A DNA stretch of 64,000 nucleotides from Periplaneta americana (Eukaryota > Arthropoda > Insecta > Blattodea > Blattidae): positions 173,866,488-173,930,487 of the forward strand of contig NC_091120.1 of the NCBI RefSeq assembly GCF_040183065.1. Direction: 5' to 3'. The position numbers and the translations under genes were made by a program. The stretch's first letter is position 1. Each line of letters opens with the position of its first letter. Shown one piece after another: positions 56,184-64,000 of this stretch. A model generated the notes under the pieces. The model saw only the letters and a program-made list of their open reading frames with translations, was not told the DNA's origin and did not search any database.

Positions 56184-57738
56184 AGCCGTACCCGTGCGCT
56201 CCGCTGCACCCGTTAGAAATAAATATAAAGTAATTACATAATTAAAATAGGACATTTGATCCAGGGAACATTCGTGTTTGATAGAAGGATAAATCGTTTA
56301 ATATGTTACTTAATTTAAATTGTATTTAAAATATTAAAATGCAATCATTTTGATCCAGAGACCACTCATTTGGTGCATTGACAATTCCTTTAACATATTT
56401 CTTAATTGTTATTACCAATTATCTCCGCCTTCCAAGCGCCCCAACCTCAGAAGTGGGTTACAACGAAGCCACGGCCAGGAGAGAAGACCACAAATGTCGA
56501 AAAGACAACCTGGTGGCATTGGATTAAAAAAAAATTACCAATTATTTTTGGAAAAGCAAAAATTAACAGAAAAATTTTGGCTACAGATTTATTATTATGT
56601 TTATATTATATTATATTATGAAAAAGTGTGTTGATAACGGATGTACTCGAATTAGAAAGTTTTTTATTTGCTATGGGAGCTCTTGAATCTCAGGAGGAAC
56701 AACTTTTACAACAGCGCAACATAATCTGCTTGGCTCATTACCCAATTTTTTTTTGCATTACATTTATTGCATATGTATTTTATGTATTTTAACACGATTC
56801 AATTGAGCATAGTTAAAATTTGAATTATAAAATAATGGATTGCTAAGCTAACGTACTATTACTGCATACTAAATCAATACACTCTCGTTGTTCGTTAATT
56901 CTCTGAGATAAAAATGAATATGTTCATAAACATTATTATAAGAAATACAGGAAATGAATATACAGAATAACCTATCAAGTTTTCTGTGCATAAGAAGCTA
57001 TTTTAATCTTACCTGTCCTCAGTTCACTCACAAGTTACTGTAATAACATTATAGAATTGTGTCCATCCAGAGAAACTACACTTTCCAATGATGAAATAAT
57101 AATTAATTATACAAATCGGTTAATTTAGCTTCCGATATTACTTCATACAAACACAGAAATATTGTCTGTAGGCTATGTTTCATAGCTTTCGATTGTTGTG
57201 TCCAAGGCCCCTTATAGACGAAGTCATTTGTTTTTTATTTCAATACACCGCCTTAGATGGCAGTTATTTTAATTTTAAAACTCATTTATCTCATTAAATA
57301 TCAGTCCTATCAAACTTTTTCAAAGAATAAAACTTATCAGAAATCATTTTTAAAGAAACGTTTGTTATGTAACATATTTCACAAAAATCAATAATTAGCG
57401 AGATATTTCGATTTAATTCAGGCCCCCTTATAACCCCCCTTTTAAATAACGTATTTTGAATGCCATATAGCCTATAATCTAAGTTACAACGAACTTAATT
57501 TATATACCAATTTTCATCGAAATCGGTTCAGCCATTATCACGTGAAAAGGTAACAGACAGACAGACAGACAGACAGACAGACCGACAGACAGACAGACAG
57601 ACAGGCATACAAACAAAAATTTCAAAAAAGCGATTTTCGGTTTCAGGGTGGTTAATTATATATGTTAGGACCAATTATTTTTGGAAAATCGAAAATTACC
57701 AGAAAAATTTCGGCTACAGATTTATTATTAGTATAGAT
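56184..57738 (+). repeat. dispersed repeat beginning CTAGCCGTACCCGTGCGCTC
   Basis: The 5' sequence CTAGCCGTACCCGTGCGCTCCGC and the 3' part ATCGAAATCGGTTCAGCCATTA, then (CAGA)n, then TTTATTATTAGTATAGAT are features I recall from dispersed insect repeats of uncertain class (LINE/SINE-like). The terminal block AATTATTTTTGGAAAA...ACAGATTTATTATTA occurs twice (56533-56600 and 57670-57735), which suggests two nested or tandem copies. Confidence 0.6.
57550..57604. repeat. (CAGA)n microsatellite
   Basis: About 13 ACAG units with one interruption, within the dispersed repeat. Confidence 0.96.
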
Positions 57739-57739
57739 T

Positions 57740-59625
57740 ATGGCAATGTAATTAATTAAATTATAATTATATAAATGTAATCTATAAAAAGAACGTATGG
57801 GATGAGGTAGGAAAAATAGTGAATAAACCTGGTATATTCTTCATAGTTCAAGTTACGGAGCTATTAATTTTATTTCCATGTTCAGTTCAGAACACTACAG
57901 TGAAATAATGCTTTCTAGCCGTAAATTACAACACTATTTGATTATTTATTGGGAAATGCGAACAAGTGAGCGATACTATAATAAAAATCAGAACGCGCCG
58001 AGCTAATTTTTTCGGTAAGTGAACGCTTACCTTAAATCCAATTTTTTTTTAACAATTCGATAACCGTGAGTCTAAATATGACATTGCTTCATAAACTCAT
58101 TTTTAATAAAAAGGATAATCTTGATCTTCTTCAATCATTGGGATAGGTTTGTGTAAAAGGTTCGTTTTCTAAATAACACAGAATTTCAAACAACGATAAT
58201 CAACACCTTTATATACATTTTATAGACACTATTAAATATAGTACAATATAAGCAACATTTTGTTTTGCCGATTGAATAAGATATACATTATATAATCGCT
58301 TAATTTTATCTATAAGTCTATAATTTTAAAGCTTATCATATTATGATATAACTAACAAAAATGAACTAGCCATTAGAAAAGAATACATTTGGTCGACAAT
58401 TGTTTGGCATTATTACATGTAAATAAAAATTGAGAAGTCAAGCAAAAAATAAATAAGCTTACTGTAAATTAGGAGTCCTTGATATGTCACTCTGACAATA
58501 GCCCTGGATGTGAACGGGCTCTTATATATGGTTATAACTTATAGAGGTTATTACTCTCTCTCTCTCCTTTTGACGTATTAAGAATGAATTAATATATTTT
58601 TGTCCATTTAATAGTCTGGATATATAGGATAAAGTACATCTTATCAAAATAAATTTTAATTTAGACGATATACATGAAGAATATTACATAATAATTTATA
58701 ATGGAGTAATTTAAAATGTTTATACTTTCTACCAATGTCTCTTGTCTCTAGTATATATTCAGTGCTTGAATATTTCGTGTCAGTTACTAGAATTCATTGG
58801 AGTTAGCACTGATGAAAACTTTGTAAGAAATTTTCATTACCATTAATCGTATTTACACTAATTCGAATAAAAAAGAAGGTGATGCTTATAAATGAAGTTA
58901 TCACTTCATTGCAATTTATACTTGATCACTTGATTTCTAGTTTTTTGTATATCGTTGTCTTTCGTATATAGTTGAATTTTTATTTCACATTTCACGATCA
59001 CAGACACTTCAGCACACACAATTCTGGTGGTAGATTAATTTTATGTTTTCAGTCTAATGAATACTGTTCATTAACACAGTTACATTACCACAGGAAAATC
59101 TGGAAATAACAGTTTTTTTTATAGAAACATAATTTAACTCGTCTTGTAAATATAAAAATATGAGATGAATGTTTTTTACAGAACATTGTAACAGCATTAT
59201 TTACAGCCTCCTTCTCTTGTTGACATTTAACTTCTTTCTCTGCTGTACTGTATCAGCCTGCAATACAGATGGATGTAGGCAGCATTCTCTGCAACACAAA
59301 AACATTTCAACGTTACAATAATTATCTCAGCTAATAAAATGTTTAAAAATTTGTTCTTGACCTAAAAGCTATTTTTAGTGATAACTTTTAATGTTTTTTT
59401 CAATGAAATGTACTAGTGAGAACAATTAACTTTTTTTAGTTTCTTAACTTTTTATTGTGTACTTTTGTGAACAAGTGTATTCAGTTCACAATGACGTAAT
59501 CATGAAGTTGTTTTACTTACGAAATACTGTTTTGTATATTTATGAAAATGCAGTGGTGTGTATGGAATTTTAAAACATCGACAATTTGAAAATATTTATA
59601 CATATTTTGAACTGCAGGGACTTTT
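57740..59625. other. AT-rich, no recognised feature
   Basis: No coding frame or repeat boundary supported in about 1.9 kb; a short (CT)n at 58553-58566. Confidence 0.5.
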
Positions 59626-59629
59626 CGGA

Positions 59630-59859
59630 TATAGGGTAAAGGTTCGTAATATTGATATACAGTAATATTATGATAGTTATTTTTGAGAATTTATTATAAT
59701 TTTACTGAGTGAGAGAAGGACCGGTTTTGTGAAGCACCTTGTCCAAGAACATTCCCTTAACACGTTGACGCAAGAAACCGATTTTTCTCTCGCTCAGTAA
59801 AATTGTAATAAATTCTCGAAAAGAACTATCACAATATTACCAACCTTTACGCTACTATA
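59630..59859. mobile_element. foldback MITE with ~75-bp arms
   Basis: The left arm (GGTAAAGGTTCGTAATATT ... GAGAATTTATTATAATTTTA) is complementary to the right arm (TAAAATTGTAATAAATTCTC ... AATATTACCAACCTTTAC) with about 55 bp between them. The left arm carries a 16-bp insertion. Target duplication not determined. Confidence 0.82.
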
Positions 59860-60038
59860 GCACATCTAATTTATTTTCCACTGTGTTAATATTTTAGAGA
59901 TATCATAACATTTCAGATAAGTGTTTAATTTTTACAGCGGAACACATATCATTTATATATAGGCTTATCTAATAATGTATTTTATTGGCGTTATACGATA
60001 CAATATATCAACGCAATTATCTCTTTGATGAACTTGTA

Positions 60039-61190
60039 CAAGGACATCATTTTATTTTTACTAACATTTCTAATATTAACCTGGCTATATCTTTGGATTA
60101 ACGGTTCAGAACCGGAAACACCGTTTGCTACCCCCTTCCACGACTGGAGTTCGATGATACTGACGTAAAATACAAACAAATCACGTTACTAAGTATAGGA
60201 GGGAAGAAAAGTTCATCCATTCACGTAAAGTAGGAAATATCGCGATTTTGAGTTTGATAATTTTCATTAGGTTTTTGTTTAATCAAAACACAGTACTGTA
60301 TTAACAATAAAGTGTTTTTACTCACGAAGTGAACTATCCATTTGGACGTATTCATTATGCAGTGTATATTATACTGTCTACAGCACATTAGCGTACGATA
60401 TAGAGAATGAAGTTAAAATGAAAAATAATCGTAATATGGATATTTAAACAATTTTTGAAAATGGTGGCCGTTCATTTCGATACAGGCTTAATTTCTTTTT
60501 TGTATATTATGACGCTATAGACTATTGTACCTAATTCCAATTTCCAGTTTCGTCCTTCGTACCAGTAACTCATGTTGAAATAATTCTGTACCTACTCTAT
60601 AACAGAGTAGGTCTACCTTACGTACTGTTGTAAATTCAATCTTCACTTCTGTCCGACACGAAAATATAAAATTACTCAGACATGCTATCTACCGTCTCTC
60701 CAAGTGGTTTTGTCGCAGGGTCGGAGAAAGGAGGTAAATCACGTGACAATTAAGTAACGAGGCCCTTTTATTTAAGTTATTTTAAACAGTTTTATAATAT
60801 TACGTAGACGTCCAATTCCTAACAGAAATTAATGTTTTCAGAAAAGAGCTAAGACAGTCCAGCCACTAGCCTTTACACAGGGGCGAGCACAAGCGGGTGG
60901 GGGAAACCGGGATGCGAAATAGACAAACGGACGACAGTACCTGTGCGAGAATATGATTCATTATTGAAAGCTCTTTCGTCACTGGAAAACGCGAACATAT
61001 TTCTGGAACGTACTGTACTCACTAACTCAGTACTGTTTGTATTTACTATGACCGTAAGGCGACTTTGACTGTATACGCTTGGTTCTGTATGGAGAAAGTT
61101 GGAAGTTCATTAGTAGAGGGGGTGGGATTGAAGTACATAAAACAATTCTGGTACAATAAAAATTGAAGTAAAAATAAAATGATGTCCCTG
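60039..61190 (+). mobile_element. 1.1-kb TA-flanked element, family Z copy B
   Basis: 1152 bp with left end CAAGGACATCATTTTATTTT and right end (inward) CAGGGACATCATTTTATTTT; TA at 60037-60038 and 61191-61192. Same orientation as copy C, 0.9 kb away. Confidence 0.9.
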
Positions 61191-61192
61191 TA

Positions 61193-61479
61193 GCTCTGCT
61201 GTGCTATGTGGCTATTCGAGATTTCTGTGTTTACCGAGGTTTTGTGGTTTTTCTCAGTCACTCTGAACATTAAAAATAACACCAATTTTATGTGACAGAA
61301 CAAGACAAACATAAATTTCCTGGCAGCCCAGTTCCAACACGAAAGGTAATATTAAAGTTAGTGAATAAGTTTAATACTAGTAAAACAGGTTCTATGACTG
61401 ACCGAAAAAGAAAACGAAGATAAACTCTCGTGTCTGTGTATTTACTCTTACGAACTGCCGCTGCAGCCTGACAAAGATA
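61193..61479. other. short spacer, nothing recognised
   Basis: Unique-looking sequence between copy B and the DUF4817-type element. Confidence 0.45.
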
Positions 61480-61545
61480 CAGACTGTTCCAAAACTCTGT
61501 ACTCAAACTTCTAGGGATGGTAGAGGGGCCCAAAACAAAGATATC

Positions 61546-61956
61546 TACAGTTTTCTGTGGTACACATTGCCTGAGTTGCTCCAAAATGTTCCCCTTGACA
61601 TCCGGCGTCGCATGTGGTTCCAGCATGATGATGCAACCCCTCATTTATCTTTTCAAGTTCGAGAGCATTTACGTGGCACATTCGGTGAACATTGGATTGG
61701 CCGCGGTGGACCCATTGCAAGGCCTGCTCGTTCTCCTGACCTTACCCCACTCGATATTTTTGTGTTGGGACATTTAAAGAGTTTAGAGTATGAAACGCCA
61801 ATTGTGTCAAAAGAGGACCTCGTTGCTCGGATTCTTGTAGCTGGCGATCACTTACATAATCAATATCGAGTATTTCAACGTATGAGAGGCGCATTATCAC
61901 GTCGTTGTACATTAAGTATTGAAGCAGGAGGCCGCACATTTGAACAATACCTGTAA
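61546..61956 (+). pseudogene. DUF4817-type transposase, C-terminal catalytic third
   Basis: The frame from 61567 (129 codons) contains LLQNVPLDIRRRMWFQHDDA, TPHLSFQVREHL, GEHWIGRGGPIARPARSPDL, TPLDIFVLGHLKSLEYETPI and a C-terminal IEAGGRTFEQYL. The second (HDDA, usual HDGAPAH) and third (PLD) catalytic acidic positions are present. The N-terminal HTH domains and the first Asp are deleted. It complements 5075-5803 and 11379-12675, which keep the N-terminus. Confidence 0.88.
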
Positions 61957-62058
61957 ACAAAATGCCACCAGAACCATTTTAAATGGTTACCACACTCTCA
62001 ATGTCTGCGTTCGAAGATGACGACTGACGTAACTATTGCTTTCCGGCCTATGGTTATA

Positions 62059-63135
62059 CAGGGACATCATTTTATTTTTACTAACATTTTTAATATTAAC
62101 CTGTCTATACCTTTAGAGAACCGGAAACACCGCTTGCTCCCCCCTCCAAGACTGGAGTTCGATGATACTGGCGTAAAATACAAATCACTCTACTAGGTAT
62201 AGGATGGAAGAAAAGTAGTTCATCCATTTACGTAAACTAGGAAATATCGCGATTTTGAGTTTGATAATTTTCATTAGGTTCTTCTTTAATCAAAGTACAG
62301 TACTGTATTAAGAATAAGTGTTTTTACTCACGAAGTGAGTTATCCATGCGAACGTATTCATTATGCGGTGTATATTATACTGTCTACAGCACATTAGCGT
62401 ACAATGTAGAGAAAGAAGTTAAATTGAAAAATAATCATAATATGAATATTTAAACAGAATTTTGAAAATGGTGGCCGTTCATTTCGATACAGGCTTCAGT
62501 TCTTTTGTGCATATTATCGCACTATAGACTATTGCATCTAATTCCAATTACCAGTTTCGTCCTTCGTGCTAGTAACTCATGTTGGAATAATTCTGTTCCT
62601 ACTCTACGTACTGTGAATTCAATCTTCACTTCTGCCCGACCCGAAAATATAAAATTACTCAGACATGCTATCTACTGTCCGTCCAAGTGGTTATGCCGCA
62701 GGATTGTAGAAAGGGAGGAAATCACGTAACAGTTAATTACTTAACGAGGCCCTTTTATTTAAGTTAAATTAAACAGCTGTATAATATTACGTAAACGTCC
62801 AATTCCTAAGAGAAATTAATATTTTCAGAAAAGAGCTAAGACAGCCCAGCTTTTACAGAGGGCGAGCAGAAGCAGGTGAGGGAAATCGGGATGCGACGTA
62901 GGCAAACGGACAGTACCTGTGCGAAAATATGATTCAATATTGAAAGCTCTTTCGTCACTGGAAAACGCGAACATATTTCTGGAACGTACTATACTCAGTA
63001 ACTCAGTACTGCTTACTATCTGCGGTCTTGGTTCTGTGTGGAGTTGGAACTTCCTTAGTAGAAGGGGTGGGAGTGAAGTACATTAAAAAACTCAGGTGCA
63101 ATAAAAATTGAAGTAAAAATAAAATAATGTCCCTA
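62059..63135 (+). mobile_element. 1.1-kb TA-flanked element, family Z copy C, nested in DUF4817-type element
   Basis: 1077 bp with left end CAGGGACATCATTTTATTTT at TA 62057-62058. The right end is TAGGGACATTATTTTATTTT inward, with the flank decayed to CA. Homologous to copies A and B. Confidence 0.88.
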
Positions 63136-63211
63136 CATAACAAAAATCTTTGTTTTGAGCTCCTCTACCATTCCTAGAAGTTTGAGTATAGAGTTTTGCA
63201 ACACCCTGTAT

Positions 63212-63340
63212 CAACTGTTATTGCACCCGTGAATAACCCACTCTGAAGTTCAGATTGACAAAATTCATCTGCCAAAATTTGTGGTGCCCATTTTACCGGC
63301 ACGATTATATTGTTCAGCGTTTCAACGAACTGTTTTTTTA
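63212..63340 (-). other. possible coding fragment, unassigned
   Basis: The minus strand, after a splice-acceptor-like TTGTAAAAAAACAG, stays open and reads FVETLNNIIVPVKWAPQILA, then DEFCQSELQSGLFTGAITVD, up to the DUF4817-type element inserted at TA 63209. The amino acid composition is protein-like but I do not recognise the family. It could be an exon cut by the insertion or a piece of an older element. Confidence 0.3.
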
Positions 63341-63344
63341 CAAG

Positions 63345-63938
63345 CCAATATGCTTTAGTAATGATGTGCTATTTTTATGTTTATATGACGGTTTTAATTA
63401 CTACAGGCTATTTACAAACTAAACATCCCAAGTGAGAGCTATTCCCGAGTGTGTGGCTTTGTTCTGCACTGTGATTAGTAATGAAATGGACATGACAACC
63501 ACTAGAATTGTCACTAATTGACCAATACATTTGTCTCTTGCCAATACACTCAATAAAATATCACTACCGTAAATGACATTCATTGACCCATTCCACTTTA
63601 TAACAAAGTTTTCATTATAACAATCAGTACCTCATTTTATTAGGAATGACGCAGCCTTGTTATGGTTTTATTGTTAAGTGGATAACCTGCAACAACTTAT
63701 TTTATTCTAATTGAGTAGTCTCGTTACTTATTATTCGGCCAGATATTCTAGAAATAATTTTGTCTAGGACTCTTATTAACTGAATGATACAACCAGAAGG
63801 AATAGGCCTGTGATATTGTGGGTAAGAGTTTTCATTTTGAATGTTGGTGGAAATGAGCAGGTTATGTTGTGGGAAAGAGTTTTCATTTGAAAATCGGAGG
63901 AAATGGGCAGGTGATACTGTGGGAAACTATTCTTACAG
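63345..63938. other. no recognised feature
   Basis: A 64-bp near-duplicate (GATATTGTGGGTAAGAGTTTTC / GTTATGTTGTGGGAAAGAGTTTTC / GATACTGTGGGAAACTATTC, 63812-63930) forms three loose tandem units. No gene. Confidence 0.5.
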
Positions 63939-64000
63939 TCCACACCTGTGGAGTAACGGTCAGCGCGTCTGACCGCAAAACCAGGTGGCCCGGGTTCGAA
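63939..64000 (+). mobile_element. tRNA-derived SINE (family 1, copy 4), cut by window end
   Basis: Begins GTCCACACCTGTGGAGTAAC and reaches the B box GGTTCGAA at the last base of the window. Confidence 0.93.

Larger units (their letters stand above)
61480..63208 (+). mobile_element. DUF4817-type element with ~65-bp inverted repeats, interrupted by family Z copy C
   Basis: The left arm CAGACTGTTCCAAAACTCTG with ACTTCTAGGGATGGTAGAGG and the right arm (inward CAGGGTGTTGCAAAACTCTA, ACTTCTAGGAATGGTAGAGG) are flanked by TA (61478-61479 and 63209-63210). After removing copy C about 650 bp remain, so the element is itself a deletion derivative that kept only the C-terminal third of the transposase. 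Confidence 0.85.

Overview
This looks like nuclear DNA of a large-genome insect, most likely a blattodean (cockroach or termite). It is AT-rich and contains almost no host coding sequence. It is packed with eukaryotic transposable elements and has no operons, Shine-Dalgarno sites or bacterial genes. Four copies of one tRNA-derived SINE are present; from memory that family is abundant in Periplaneta-type genomes. The species assignment is inference.

Host sequence: the only convincing host gene segment is a 92-bp exon at 7970-8061 (+) with canonical AG/GT splice sites. It encodes a dynein-heavy-chain P-loop segment ending in GPTGSGKTK. If the exon is functional, much of the window is probably intron of an axonemal dynein heavy chain gene. 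A short PHD-finger-like ORF (1645-1837, -) and a short unassigned reading frame (63212-63340, -) were also noted.

Layout: 0-2 kb, decayed DUF7869-like and PHD-like ORFs. 2-8 kb, SINE, LINE 3' end, hAT copy, two DUF4817-type transposon remnants, R2-like endonuclease remnant. 8-17 kb, the dynein exon, then a LINE interrupted by a SINE, a DUF4817-type element and a second copy of the hAT family. 15.4-18.6 kb, tandem and microsatellite DNA. 18.6-29.6 kb, hAT and LINE remnants, a stack of MITEs, an inverted SINE pair and a near-perfect foldback element. 30-44 kb, Tc1 pseudogene, P-element remnant with a THAP domain, two hAT elements with 8-bp target duplications, a SINE and an R2-like remnant. 44.5-49.5 kb, a Russian-doll Tc1 element. 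50-63 kb, three copies of a 1.1-kb TA-flanked element, a tRNA-like SINE with an inverted end, the most intact Tc1 transposase, foldback elements and a DUF4817-type transposase fragment.

Main result: element boundaries and insertion order can be read directly. The 44567-49488 Tc1-like element was split by three later insertions: a 1377-bp hAT-type element (8-bp duplication), a second IR/DR Tc1-like element (TA duplication) and a SINE (about 12-bp duplication). Subtracting each insertion plus one target duplication brings the host transposase reading frame back into register at that junction. In all, about 20 elements have both ends defined by inverted repeats and/or target duplications.
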